From an uncultured Bacilli bacterium (lineage in GTDB: Bacteria; Bacillota_I; Bacilli_A; RF39; UBA660), in the NCBI GenBank assembly GCA_910586295.1, contig CAJUGE010000070.1:42644-106643 (forward strand): 64,000 nt of DNA. The letters are read 5' to 3'. Positions 51,231 through 61,787 of the stretch are shown here, one piece after another (positions within the stretch are counted from its first letter, which is position 1; the number at the start of each line of letters is the position of its first letter). The notes beneath the pieces are model-generated. The model searched no databases. It saw only the letters and a list, made by a program, of their open reading frames with translations, and had not been told where the DNA came from. A program made the position numbers and the translations under genes.

Positions 51231-52130
51231 TTATATTTGTTTTTTATCTTTATTAATTGTTTCTGATAGGATAGTACCTGTTGTTACTAAGTTTTGTAAG
51301 TCGCTAGGTACTATTATTTTAGTTGAGTTTCCTTTTGCAACTTCTACCATGGCTTCGTAACTTTTAAGTTTTAAAACAGACTCATCTGCTCCTGCTTCTT
51401 TTAGAAGTCTTATTCCTTGAGCGTTTGCTTCTTGTATTTTGATAATTGCTTGAGCCTCTCCTTCAGCTTCACGTATGTGGGTTTCTCGTTTAGCGTCTGC
51501 TCTTAATATTGCACTTTCTTTTTCTCCTTCAGCAATAAGTACTGCAGCCTTTTTTTCTCCTTCTGCTTGAAGTATTTTTTCACGTCTTTCACGCTCTGCT
51601 CTCATTTGTTTTTCCATTGCTTCTTGTATGTCTCTAGGTGGAATGATGTTTTTAACTTCTACACGGTTAACTTTTATTCCCCAAGGATCTGTAGCTTCGT
51701 CCAAAATAGCACGCATTTTTGTGTTTATTATGTCACGGCTTGTAAGAGTTTGGTCAAGTTCAAGTTCTCCAATAATATTTCTTAATGTTGTTGCTGTTAA
51801 GTTTTCTATTGCGTTTATTGGGTTTTCAACACCATATGTGTATAGTTTGGGATCTGTTATTTGAAAGTATACTACTGTATCTATTTGCATAGTTACGTTA
51901 TCTTTTGTTATAACTGGTTGTGGAACGAAATCTTTTACTATTTCTTTTAAACTTACATCTTGTGCTACTCTATCTATAAATGGTATTACATAATGTAGTC
52001 CAGTTCCTAAAGTTGTATGATAAGAGCCTAGCCTTTCTATAACTTTTGCGCGTGATTGTGGTATAATTTTTACTCCTATAATAATTATAAATAGAATTAT
52101 ACCTAAAAATATCCATATCATTTTATTCAC
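51231..52130 (-). CDS. SPFH/band 7 (stomatin-like) membrane protein
   Basis: The protein is 299 residues with one N-terminal membrane span. An SPFH domain follows (VIERLGSYHTTLGTGLHYVIPFID, DVSLKEIVKDFVPQPVITKDNV, YGVENPINAIENLTATTLRNIIGELELDQTLTSR in pieces). Then comes an Ala/Glu-rich coiled coil (REKILQAEGEKKAAVLIAEGE). This is the QmcA/HflK-like group, which organises membrane microdomains and restrains FtsH in some bacteria. It follows an NfeD gene with an 8-base overlap, the usual pairing. Confidence 0.92.
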   Translation of the reverse strand: MNKMIWIFLGIILFIIIIGVKIIPQSRAKVIERLGSYHTTLGTGLHYVIPFIDRVAQDVSLKEIVKDFVPQPVITKDNVTMQIDTVVYFQITDPKLYTYGVENPINAIENLTATTLRNIIGELELDQTLTSRDIINTKMRAILDEATDPWGIKVNRVEVKNIIPPRDIQEAMEKQMRAERERREKILQAEGEKKAAVLIAEGEKESAILRADAKRETHIREAEGEAQAIIKIQEANAQGIRLLKEAGADESVLKLKSYEAMVEVAKGNSTKIIVPSDLQNLVTTGTILSETINKDKKQI

Positions 52131-52548
52131 CTTCCTTAATTTTTTTAACGGATAATTTTACTCCTTCTATAGAAAGTATTTCTACTTTACTATCTTTTGT
52201 TATCAATTCATTTGCAGTTGCAGTCCAATGTTTTCCATCAACTTTGACTTCTCCTGGATAGTCATTATTAATTTCTTCAGTTACTATTCCAGTTAAACCT
52301 ATTACTCTGTCTAGGTTTGTTGGTGTGATTTTCTTTGTTTTAATTTTTTTTACTATTTTTCTTGTACATATTAGGCTTATGAAGCTTACTATTATGAAAA
52401 CTGCTAGTTGTATTGTAATGTTGTCTGTGAATAGACTTGTTATAAAACTTGCAACTGAGCCTATAATAAACCATATTGAAACTAAGTTTATAGTTGTAAG
52501 TTCTATAAATGTTAGAATTATGAAAATTATAATCCATATTATACTCAT
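52123..52548 (-). CDS. NfeD-like membrane protein
   Basis: From the ATG at 52548 (GGAAGTG upstream) the protein is 141 residues. It has three or four hydrophobic segments, then a short OB-fold domain with GLTGIVTEEINNDYPGEVKVDGKHW. NfeD proteins work with their SPFH partner in membrane domains; the partner gene overlaps it by eight bases. The short form without a protease domain is the usual partner of QmcA-type proteins. Confidence 0.9.
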   Translation of the reverse strand: MSIIWIIIFIILTFIELTTINLVSIWFIIGSVASFITSLFTDNITIQLAVFIIVSFISLICTRKIVKKIKTKKITPTNLDRVIGLTGIVTEEINNDYPGEVKVDGKHWTATANELITKDSKVEILSIEGVKLSVKKIKEGE

Positions 52549-52654
52549 AAAAATCACTTCCAAATCTAAATAAATTATATCATAGTTTTTTCTATATTAG
52601 AATATTATGTTAAGTATTTGGGAATATTACTATATAGAGAAGAGGTTAAGTAGT

Positions 52655-53461
52655 ATGGTTGGTTATTATAAAATTAATAAGAAAGATATCGATATTTTGC
52701 CTAAGAATAGTATTAATGTTGAAGAGCATTTGTATGATTTAGTATGTCCTTTGGTTGTGAGTGAGAAAAGTGACGTTTTAGATGAGTTACTGCTTTTGTA
52801 TGATATGTTAGATATTCCTGTTGTAAGTGCTAAAGATTATAGTCTGAATAATGTGTATAGTTGTGATGAATACAAGATTAGGCAAGTGCAAGAGTTTTTG
52901 AAAATGAATGAAAGTATAGAAATGTTGGAAGAGGGGTGTCTTGGACATTTGCTTAGAGTAGGTAAGTATGCCTATGAACTTGCAAGGGAACTGAGGCTTA
53001 GTGATGGAGAATGTAGAGATATTTATATGGCAGCGATTTTACATGATACTGGAAAATATTTAATACCTGATGATATTGTGAGTAAGAAGGAAAGACTTAG
53101 TGGGGTTGAATATAGAATCATGAAAAAACATACTGATTATGCTTGGGATATTTTGCATAATTTTTTGGATGATGATGTACTTGATACAGTGATGTCACAC
53201 CATGAAAGGGTTGATGGTAGTGGTTATCCTAGTGGAAAAAGTCCGGAACTTGGTGCTAGGATTCTTGGCATTGCAGATAGCTTCGACGCTATGATTAGTG
53301 ATAGAGTTTATAAGAAAGGTAAAAGTGTTAGAGAGGCACTTAATGAGTTAGAAAAATGCAGTTTGTCTCAAGATAATGGAGGTTACGGGGAGTTGTTTGA
53401 TAGAGATTTGGTAGAGAGATTTGTTGATATGAAGATGAAAGATGGAGGTTTAGGTGACTAG
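52655..53461 (+). CDS. HD-GYP domain phosphodiesterase
   Basis: From the ATG at 52655 (GAGG upstream; the ATG at 52607 has none) the protein is 268 residues. An N-terminal part of about 100 residues has no known domain. The HD-GYP domain has GHLLRVGKYA, AAILHDTGKYLIP, MKKHTDYAW, SHHERVDGSGYP and ILGIADSFDAMISDR. Such proteins hydrolyse cyclic di-GMP or similar dinucleotides. No GGDEF protein is in the window, so another cyclic nucleotide, or a defence role, is possible. Confidence 0.88.
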   Translation: MVGYYKINKKDIDILPKNSINVEEHLYDLVCPLVVSEKSDVLDELLLLYDMLDIPVVSAKDYSLNNVYSCDEYKIRQVQEFLKMNESIEMLEEGCLGHLLRVGKYAYELARELRLSDGECRDIYMAAILHDTGKYLIPDDIVSKKERLSGVEYRIMKKHTDYAWDILHNFLDDDVLDTVMSHHERVDGSGYPSGKSPELGARILGIADSFDAMISDRVYKKGKSVREALNELEKCSLSQDNGGYGELFDRDLVERFVDMKMKDGGLGD

Positions 53462-53539
53462 ACTTTTTTCTTTAAATATTTATTGTTAAATATTGCCATT
53501 AGTGTTATAATATTTTTAATTTTTTTGTGAGGGGTTAAT

Positions 53540-56281
53540 ATGTTTGACGAAGAAGCTGTATTGATAATAGATTCTAATGGTGTTGATGTTACTAAGAAAA
53601 TGATAGATTATGAAGATGATATTGTATATGTAGATTTTGGGAATGGTAAAATTTATACCTATAATAAGTCTTCTTTGACGTTATTTAGAAATCCTGTATT
53701 GATAAGTGAGGTAGTAGTTAAAACCAATTTTGGAATATTAAATAATATAGCTAAAATTTTGAAATTTGATTCTTATTATAAGATATTTTTTAATAATGGG
53801 ACAAATAAAGTTTATAGTGAGAGAGACCTTTTTATTGAGAATAATCTGCTTAAAAATCCTAGAGTAATGGAACTATTTAATTATTTTAGTGAAATGGCTA
53901 GTAATTTAACAATTGAGGATTTAAATAATACTAATGAAGGTAGTTTTGGTAATTTAAAAGAAAGGTTTTTAGAAAAAGTTTATAGTAATATTCGTTTTGT
54001 TAGTGATTCTTCTGTTATTTCTAATTATTGTTTTGATGTGGAAAATAGTGTAAAAAATGACTGTGATACTTTTATTTATCCTTTTAGTTTTAATTTGAGT
54101 CAGCAAGATGCTTTGAAGAAAGTATTTAGTAATAAAATTTCTGTTATTGAAGGACCGCCAGGTACTGGTAAGACACAAACTATTTTAAATATAATAGTTA
54201 ATGCAACAATGAGAAATAAAACAGTTGCAGTAGTATCAAATAACAATACTGCTACAAAGAATGTTTGTGATAAATTAGAAAAGCAAGGATTATCGTTTTT
54301 ATGTGCTACTTTGGGTAAGAGAGATAATGTTAATGTATTTCTCAAGAGTCAAAGTGACTTTAAAAAGTATCCTAGTAATTGGGAACTTGATGAAACTCAG
54401 GTTAATGATATTTATGAAAAGTTAAAAAATATGAATTTTATCATTAATAAATATTTATATCAAAGAAATAATCTTGCAAGTATAAGTCAAGAGTTAGAAG
54501 ATTTAAAATTAGAAAGGGAGTATTTTCTTAAAAGTAAGAATTATAGTGAACTTAAAAAAATAACTTTTCCTTTTATGGATGCGAGTCAATTGCATGAATT
54601 CTTTTTATATTTAAATAAACAAAATAATAAAAGTGAATTTTTTAATTTAAGAGTTCAGTTGTTGTCTATGTTGAAGTTTAAGTTTTTAGATATTGATTTG
54701 TATAAGAATACTATAAAAGATATTTTAGAAAGTCTTGAAGATGAAGTTTATTTAAAATTGATTTTAAAGTTAGAGGATGAGAAAAAGAATATAGAAGATG
54801 ATATGATAAACTTAAATTTGGAGAGGGATTTGAAGAATATACTAGACTTTCTATGTTGTTATTTAGAAATATTATTGTTAGGAATTATAATAATAAAGAA
54901 GTTTATGATAAAATAACTTTTATGAATACTCAAAGACTTGTTAAAGATTATCCAATAGTTATGAGTACAACTTATTCGTTATCAAAGTGCGTGATGGATG
55001 GTTTTATGTTTGATTATGTTATTATTGATGAGTCGTCTCAAGTTGATATTGTTTCTGCTTTTCCGACTTTAAGATTGGCTAGAAATGCGGTTGTGGTAGG
55101 GGATTCAAAACAACTTCCTAATATTGTTAATTCCGAAAAAATTTCTTTGTTTAACTCTATTTTTAATAAATATGATTTGAATGAAAAGTATAATTATACT
55201 TCTAGTAGTTTATTAGATTTAACAAAAAATATAAATTCTAATATTCCTATAACTTTGCTTAAAGAACATTATAGGTGTCATCCTAAAATTATTGATTTTT
55301 GTAATAAGAAATTTTATAATGATGAATTAATTATTTTGTCTAAAGCGAATAATGATGCTCCTATGAAGCAGTATAAATGTGTTAAAGGTAATTTTCATAT
55401 GGTTAAAGATAAGAGTTCTTACAATAAGAGACAAGCAGAAGTTATTTTTGATGAAGTTTTTTTAAAGGAAAAGATTGACTTTTCTAATGGTAGTATAGGT
55501 GTTATTACTCCTTATAGAGCACAAAAGCAATATATATATACTTAATAATTTTAATTGTAAGAATGTGGAAGTGGATACTGTACATGGTTTTCAAGGAAGA
55601 GAAAAGGATGTAATTGTTTTTAGTACTGTTGCTGATAAACTTAATGAGTTTATAGATGATCCAAATGTTATTAATGTTTCTGTTTCTAGAGCAATTGATA
55701 AATTTATTATTGTTACTCCTTATGAATATAAGGGTAAAAATTCTAGTATTTTAAGTTTGATAAATTATATAAATTATAATAATTTGGAAGTGGTTCAAAG
55801 TGAGATTAATTCTGTTTTTGATTTATTGTATAAAGTTAATGAAGATAAGAAAAAAAGTTATTTATCCAATCGTTTGATATTTTCTAAATTCGATTCCGAA
55901 AACATTATGTTTAATGTTATTTGTGAAATACTTAATAATAGTGATTATAATAATTATGCTGTGAAGCCTAAGGTTTATCCAATAAGAAAACTTGTGAGGA
56001 ATTTTGATGTTTTGAATTTTGATGAAAGAAGATATATAAATAATAATGCACATGTTGATTTTCTTATATATGATAAGTTTAATAAAATGCCTTTGCTTGC
56101 TATTGAGGTTGACGGTTATACTTTTCACAGAAGTAAGAAACAGTTATATAAGGATGCTATGAAGAATGAAATTCTTAGAAAGATAAATATACCTCTTATT
56201 AGGTTTTCTACTAAGGATTCTAAAATTGAGGATAAATTGGTGAATAAACTTAATGAAGTTATAAATAGTTTTGTGGATTAA
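53540..56281 (+). pseudogene. SF1 helicase with C-terminal nuclease domain, two frameshifts
   Basis: The intact protein would be about 910 residues. Frame 1 (53540-54916) has an N-terminal domain, then Walker [12 protein letters not shown] and motif Ia SNNNTATKNV. At about 54850 the frame moves to the one open until 55545, with Walker B VIIDESSQVD, motif III VVGDSKQLPN and EHYRCHP. At a (TA)5 tract (55531-55540) it moves again to a frame ending at 56281, with VDTVHGFQGREKD and VSVSRA. The C-terminal domain with AHVDFLIYD and AIEVDGY is PD-(D/E)xK-like. One more TA would rejoin the last two frames. Confidence 0.8.
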
Positions 56282-56418
56282 GATTATATTCTAAAAAGGT
56301 AAGTTATGAAAATTAATTTAGAATGTTATTTACTTGTCTAATTCAAAAAAATGATATTTGAAATAAGAATATTTCCATATATTATTAATTTAAGATAAAA
56401 TAAGGTTATAAGGAAGTT

Positions 56419-56850
56419 TTGAAGTATGGAAATTATAAAACATTACAAACTGAGATTACTGAGGTTAAGTATTTATCTACAGAGAATACTTATAGGTATC
56501 GTCTGATTTTGAGGTTATTTTTTAGAAATCTTGAACAATCTAGTAAAAAGAAGAGATTTATGAAGAATTAAAAGATTGTTGATTATACTTTAGAAGATTT
56601 AGAAAGAGATTTAAGTGTTCTTGTGGATAATAAGAGTTTGACTACTGTTCAAGATGTTAAGAATATACAGACATTAGATGATTTTAAGAATAAAAAATTT
56701 CGTTATCAAATAACAGACTATGGTGTTGAAATTGAAAGACTTACAATAGTGCTTGAAGAGCTAGAAGTTCATGTAGTTTCTCTTTCTCCTAAAAGATTTG
56801 AAGTGTTAAGAGGATTAATAAATGAGCTTGTAAATATAGATAATATGTAA
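56419..56850 (+). pseudogene. Wadjet type II JetA-like (DUF2397) N-terminal remnant
   Basis: One frame runs from TTG 56419 to TAA 56848-56850 with a single stop inside (TAA at 56569). The text matches the N-terminal pattern of DUF2397: EVKYLSTENTYRYRLILRLFF, YTLEDLERDLSVLVDNKSLT, and DDFKNKKFRYQITDYGVEIE. DUF2397 is JetA of Wadjet type II, an SMC-type system that removes plasmids. The protein should be about 480 residues, so most is missing, as are the JetB, JetC and JetD genes. Confidence 0.7.
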
Positions 56851-56971
56851 TTACTAAGATTGGAGATTTCTCTTTTGAGTTAGAACTTATTATTTGATGT
56901 GTAGGTTAAATAATAGTTTTTCTTTTATAATTTATTGTTGTATTATATAATATAAGTGAAGGAAGTAGTGT

Positions 56972-58513
56972 ATGAAAGAGATTATTAAAAAGTTATATGA
57001 TAATACTGATAAGTATAATGAAAGTGCAGTAAATGAGATAAGAAAATATAAAGGAGAAATAAATGATTATTTGATAGAAGAACTTGAAGAATTAATTAAC
57101 GAATATGGTAATAATGAGGATATACCAATTGCTTTTGACTACATAGTTTTTATACTTGCAGAGTTTAGAGAAAAAAGAAGCTTTCAGGTAATAATGGATT
57201 ATGTAGAAAAACAAGATAATTTATTTAAGAATGTTATTGGTGTTTTTGATAAGCTTCCATCAATTATTGTTAGTGTTTTTGATGGTGATTATGAGAGAAT
57301 AAATAAATGTATTAAAAATAAAAATATTAATCATTCTACTAGAGAACAATTAATAAATGTATATGAATATTTTTATAATGAAGGTATGGTTAGCAAAGAA
57401 GAGGTCATTAGTTATTTAAAAAAAATATCAAATATGTTTAATGATGATGAAGGTATGAATGCTAGAGTAGTTTCTATAATTTGTGAATGTCATATTTTTG
57501 AAATGATGGATTTTGTTAGAGGTCTTTTTGAGAGAGGAGTAGTTGATAAAAGATATATTGGTGGTTATGATGATTTTGTAGATATTATTTTTGATTTCGA
57601 TGATAAAAAAGAAAAAGTTACTCTTATAACTGATATAAAAATTCAATTTCCTTGGTGGGCATATTTTGAAGTGTGTCCTACTACTAATAAATCTACGGGT
57701 GAGTATGGAAGTGATATACAAAATTTTTTGAAAAAGACGGATGTTGTTTCTAATAAGGTTGGAAGAAACGATCCTTGTCCTTGTGGAAGTGGGAAGAAGT
57801 ATAAGAAATGTTGTATGGAAAAGATGGATAATAGTTTGCCTTATCAGGATTTTATAGATAAGTCTTTGTCTAGGTATCCTAAAGAGTCAGATAATGAAAA
57901 TAGTTTTTATAAGTATTTTAAACAAGAATATATAGAGATAGATAAATTGTTATATAAAGCTCTTAAAAATAAGATAATTCCTTTAAATATTGAGAGAAAT
58001 ATAAATAAAGAAAATAATATAGATTATGAATATTTAAATGAAGCTTTTCCACTTATAAAAGAAGTAGTTTATAATAATAATTTTAAAACTATTAGAGACT
58101 ATGATGAAAATGTGAGTATACATTTTGGGATTTTAGCTTTCTTTATTAAGTATAGTGAGATTATTATGAATAAAGGTGAAAAATATGTTGATGAATTAAA
58201 AAAATTAGTAGATTTCTTTTATGATAATTTCGATTTGAATGATGATAATGAAAGTATATTTTTAGATAGACTTAATACGTGTTATGTATTTACTGGAAAA
58301 TTAGATGATGGTATAGAGTATTTTGAAGATAGACTTATTAATAATCCTAATTGTAAGTATTATCTATATTTGTATTTATTTGATGAATATTTTTTAGCCC
58401 TTGGTAATAGTGCAGTTAGTAAAATTAATGAAAAGATTAATGAAGAGAAAGATACAAAATTAAAAAGTGATTTAGAAAATCTACTTATAGATTTTTTGGA
58501 TAATAGGAGATAA
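56972..58513 (+). CDS. DUF1186-like protein with SEC-C zinc motif
   Basis: The protein is 513 residues. The first 270 are helical repeats of DUF1186 type. The SEC-C zinc motif [18 protein letters not shown] is at about 267-284, and a second helical half follows (to DNRR). SEC-C motifs bind zinc and often serve as protein contacts, as in SecA. GAAGGAAG precedes the ATG. It is the first gene of a four-gene run with gaps of 3, 15 and 57 bases. Its function is unknown. Confidence 0.82.
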   Translation: MKEIIKKLYDNTDKYNESAVNEIRKYKGEINDYLIEELEELINEYGNNEDIPIAFDYIVFILAEFREKRSFQVIMDYVEKQDNLFKNVIGVFDKLPSIIVSVFDGDYERINKCIKNKNINHSTREQLINVYEYFYNEGMVSKEEVISYLKKISNMFNDDEGMNARVVSIICECHIFEMMDFVRGLFERGVVDKRYIGGYDDFVDIIFDFDDKKEKVTLITDIKIQFPWWAYFEVCPTTNKSTGEYGSDIQNFLKKTDVVSNKVGRNDPCPCGSGKKYKKCCMEKMDNSLPYQDFIDKSLSRYPKESDNENSFYKYFKQEYIEIDKLLYKALKNKIIPLNIERNINKENNIDYEYLNEAFPLIKEVVYNNNFKTIRDYDENVSIHFGILAFFIKYSEIIMNKGEKYVDELKKLVDFFYDNFDLNDDNESIFLDRLNTCYVFTGKLDDGIEYFEDRLINNPNCKYYLYLYLFDEYFLALGNSAVSKINEKINEEKDTKLKSDLENLLIDFLDNRR

Positions 58514-58516
58514 AAT

Positions 58517-59473
58517 ATGTTAGTGAGTGAAATTAGAAGTAATTTAAAAAAATATGATACTAAGGGACTAGAAGATATTATTATTGAGTTATATAAAAGA
58601 GTTCCAAAAAAAGTAAAGGAAAATTATAATATTGATGATTTAATAATTAATGGTAAAGTAAAAGAGACAGTTAAAAAAGAGAATGTTAGTTTAGAAGATT
58701 TAGTTAAAGAGATAGAGTATTTTTTGTCTTGTGTAGATGATGGATATTATTCTACACCAAATAAAGTTATTAATAAAGAGGAAAGAAGTTCTTGGAGATT
58801 TAAAGTTAAGAGATATTATAAAGAATTAAATAAAGTATTTTCTACAAGTAGTGAAGGAATGATTTGCACAGATTTACTTATTGAGATTTTTAAAAGATTA
58901 AGTGTAGGTTCTAATTATTTGCAGTTTGTTAATTGGGAGACTTTTAGAGCAGTTGGTGTCAAACAAGAGGTGTATTACGATAATATAGTTAAGAGAGTGC
59001 TACAAAGTAATATAGATAATGGTTTAGAAAAAATAGTCGATTTGTTAGAAGTACCTAAGGATCCTTATGGTTCTGGAGATTATATGATGTTTAAAGTACT
59101 AATTGAAAATACTATTAGTATGAGAGAAAAGACTATGGAGGTTGTTCTTTCTAAAATAGGAGATTTAAAAGAAAAATATGGTAAGGCTAATGATAGTCAC
59201 AGTAAGTTTGATATAAAAGAAAATATTAATAATTTTGTTTTGAGTTTAACTGAAATGTATTTAACTTTAGGAAAATTTGATAAAGGTATAAAATATTTTA
59301 AAGATAATTATATTGAGGAAAGAGATATAGAAATTATGGAGTTTATTCTTTTAAATCTAATTTACAATTTGGAATTAAGAGATGTATGGATTAAAGAATA
59401 TGAAAGTAATATAGGTAAAATTGATTATAGAAAAAGTTTAAAAGAAATGTATAAGGAACTTAAGAATGAATAG
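58517..59473 (+). CDS. Unknown helical protein of the SEC-C operon
   Basis: The protein is 318 residues, mostly predicted helix, with no recognised family. Marks that could find relatives are EIRSNLKKYDTKGLEDIIIE, SSWRFKVKRYYKELNKV and VLSLTEMYLTLGKFDKGIKYF. The last resembles the C-terminal helical half of the SEC-C protein upstream ([13 protein letters not shown]), which suggests related TPR-like ends. It starts four bases after the previous stop, with TAGGAGA before the ATG. Confidence 0.7.
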   Translation: MLVSEIRSNLKKYDTKGLEDIIIELYKRVPKKVKENYNIDDLIINGKVKETVKKENVSLEDLVKEIEYFLSCVDDGYYSTPNKVINKEERSSWRFKVKRYYKELNKVFSTSSEGMICTDLLIEIFKRLSVGSNYLQFVNWETFRAVGVKQEVYYDNIVKRVLQSNIDNGLEKIVDLLEVPKDPYGSGDYMMFKVLIENTISMREKTMEVVLSKIGDLKEKYGKANDSHSKFDIKENINNFVLSLTEMYLTLGKFDKGIKYFKDNYIEERDIEIMEFILLNLIYNLELRDVWIKEYESNIGKIDYRKSLKEMYKELKNE

Positions 59474-59488
59474 GAGGAGGTAAGTAGA

Positions 59489-60118
59489 ATGAGTTTTATA
59501 GATTTTGATTTTAGTAATGAAGAAGATAAAATAACGGGTTATATTCATATGTATATGACTATTAATGGAGTTATGAGTATAGAAAAGTTGGTTTCTATTT
59601 TGAATGAGCATCATAATTTTGATGTTAACGAAAGTAAGGTTAGGGATTTAGTAGATGATTTATTGGATGTGGAAGTGAAGGGTAATAATTTAGTAATAAA
59701 AGGGGTACCAGATTATATAGTTAAAAATTATATTCAGTGTAAAAGTAAGATTTTAGAGTATAGAATATTGGATGATTTAGATGCAGTAGAGGAAGAACAA
59801 CAAAATAGTTATTTTAAAGTTAAAAGCTTATTTGAAGATTATATTACTAGCGAAGTATTTGAAATGAGCATTCCTATGATGCTTGCTAATGGTATGGATA
59901 AGAAGTCTTTTAATAAAATTTTGAAGGAGTTTAAAGTGACTTTAGGTAATAAAGAAGTTACAGATTTATATAGAAAATTTAAAGAATTGGAAAAGGATTT
60001 TAGAATGTGGGTATATAATGGCTTTTCTATTAATGAGTTATTAGAGATGAAAGAATCGGATAAATTAAAAGATATTTGTATAGATGAAGTTACACTTAAA
60101 ATAGGTGGAATTTTGTAA
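59489..60118 (+). CDS. Unknown protein of the SEC-C operon
   Basis: The protein is 209 residues without a recognised family. The N-terminal 80 residues look like a winged-helix domain (ITGYIHMYMTINGVMSIEKLVSILNE..., KVRDLVDDLLDVEVKGNNLVI), and the rest is helical. A strong GGAGGAGG site precedes the ATG. If the winged helix is real, this could be the DNA-binding member of the operon. Confidence 0.7.
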   Translation: MSFIDFDFSNEEDKITGYIHMYMTINGVMSIEKLVSILNEHHNFDVNESKVRDLVDDLLDVEVKGNNLVIKGVPDYIVKNYIQCKSKILEYRILDDLDAVEEEQQNSYFKVKSLFEDYITSEVFEMSIPMMLANGMDKKSFNKILKEFKVTLGNKEVTDLYRKFKELEKDFRMWVYNGFSINELLEMKESDKLKDICIDEVTLKIGGIL

Positions 60119-60175
60119 ATAAATAAGTTCTAAGAATGATTAGTAAGTATTAAAAAATGTAATGAGAGAAAAGTT

Positions 60176-61207
60176 ATGAGTTATGTAATCAATTTATATG
60201 TAAGTGATATTAAGAGTATAAATCGTACAGTTGTTGTAAATGACAATATATCAATTCAGTTATTTGTTAAGAGTTTAATTTTATCAATGAATGGTAGTAC
60301 TAGAAATTTATATTTATTAGAAAAAAGCAGGGATGTAGTAGAGTTTGATGATAGTGATGATTTATCTATGTTAAATTTAAAAGTAGGAGATATTTATACA
60401 ATAGAATATAACTATGATGATAAGCTTTGGAATTTAGAATTTGTTGTTTTGGAAAAAAATGAAGGGTTCAATATAAAGAAAATAGAAATATTAGATGGGC
60501 AAGGATATGGTATTTGTCAAAGTGAAGATATGTTTTTTATTAAGGAATTAATATATACAAAAAATAAAAAGTGGAGAGAAAATATTCTTGATTATTATAA
60601 AACTTTAAATAAGTATTTTAATTTAAAATTTTTGTTAGATGAGGTTAGTAAATTAATAGATGATTATGGCAAGTTGTATGAAGAAATGTATTCTCCTAAA
60701 AGTATAGTAATGAATGTTTCTCTAAATGGCTTTGATAAAGAAATTAAAAGAAAAATTATAGTTAATAATAATATTTTAATAGATAAATTTTGTAGAGCAG
60801 TAATTGTATCTATGCAAGGGGAAATTGACCATTTATATACAGTTAAGTTTAATAAGAGATTGAGTGATGAAAATATTTTAGATGAAAAATTAAGTTATTT
60901 GGAATTGTCTGTTGGATCTAAATTTAAGGTTATTTATGATTATGGTGATAATTGGCAATTTAATGTTAGAGTAAGTAAAGTTAATTCTGGATTTTATGAT
61001 AAGGAATTTGAAATTTTAAGTGGATTAGGTTATGGAATAGTAGAAGATTGTGGTGGTGTGAATGGACTTAATGCTGTTTTTAGTGGTGAAAGTTGTTCTT
61101 TTGATCCTTATGATATAAATGAATTTAATTTAGATGAGTTACAGCAACATGTGGATAAGCAAATGATGGTAGATAATTTACATCAAGAAAGAAGTGAGTA
61201 TTATTAG
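60176..61207 (+). CDS. Double pRiA4b ORF-3-like domain protein
   Basis: The protein is 343 residues made of two copies of the plasmid pRiA4b ORF-3-like domain. The second is typical: FKVIYDYGDNWQFNVRV, LSGLGYGIVEDCGGVNGL. The first is degenerate (IYTIEYNYDDKLWNLEFVV, LDGQGYGICQSED) and has lost the Cys-Gly-Gly part. The function of this domain is unknown; it is common on plasmids and near SEC-C proteins. It is the last gene of the operon, and its promoter-distal end runs into decayed sequence. Confidence 0.82.
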   Translation: MSYVINLYVSDIKSINRTVVVNDNISIQLFVKSLILSMNGSTRNLYLLEKSRDVVEFDDSDDLSMLNLKVGDIYTIEYNYDDKLWNLEFVVLEKNEGFNIKKIEILDGQGYGICQSEDMFFIKELIYTKNKKWRENILDYYKTLNKYFNLKFLLDEVSKLIDDYGKLYEEMYSPKSIVMNVSLNGFDKEIKRKIIVNNNILIDKFCRAVIVSMQGEIDHLYTVKFNKRLSDENILDEKLSYLELSVGSKFKVIYDYGDNWQFNVRVSKVNSGFYDKEFEILSGLGYGIVEDCGGVNGLNAVFSGESCSFDPYDINEFNLDELQQHVDKQMMVDNLHQERSEYY

Positions 61208-61244
61208 TATTTTGGTATAATTAATAGTATAGTGAGGAGAAACT

Positions 61245-61382
61245 ATGAAAAATAGAGAAGAGTTAATAAAAATTTTAGTTAAATTTCTTGAGACTAGTGA
61301 CAAGTCTTGTGTTAGATGAGCCTATATAAACTTATTAAATAGTGTATGTGATAAAACTGGTAGTAAATATAAGTTTGAATAA
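61245..61382 (+). pseudogene. Decayed short gene
   Basis: An ATG with a strong GAGGAG site opens 24 codons (MKNREELIKILVKFLETSDK) to TGA at 61317. The same frame continues for 20 more codons (AYINLLNSVCDKTGSKYKFE) to TAA. It looks like the start of a helical protein cut by mutation. No later part is visible. Confidence 0.45.
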
Positions 61383-61787
61383 TTGAGTTATTTCTATGAG
61401 AGTAGCGTTTATTTATGAGTAGTTTTATTTGTAATTATATCAAGGTTTTAGAAGTGATTGGTTTGGAACGTTAAGAGATAGTTGCTGTTGAAAATTTAGT
61501 TGTATTTTGCTTGTATCTAGATAATAATTGTTTGATTATTTGGTTTAGTTATGAAATTAGAAAGATTTTTGTATGATTTTGATGATTCTATTTCTTTTTG
61601 TCATAATGTAATATTGATGAAAGTATTAGTTTTTATATTTTAGTATGGAAAAGCTAAAGATTTAAATGTTATTTAATGTGTAAAGTAAGGATGAAAAGTT
61701 TATTTGATATTGTGAAGCTATTAGAAGTCATGTTTTATTAGTAACTTAATATTTGTTATTTCATACATTACTATAGGTGATGATACT
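61383..61787. other. Gene-free, decayed stretch
   Basis: Stops are frequent in all frames and I see no RNA structure. The sequence looks like eroded coding DNA between the SEC-C operon and the amidase remnant. Confidence 0.5.
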
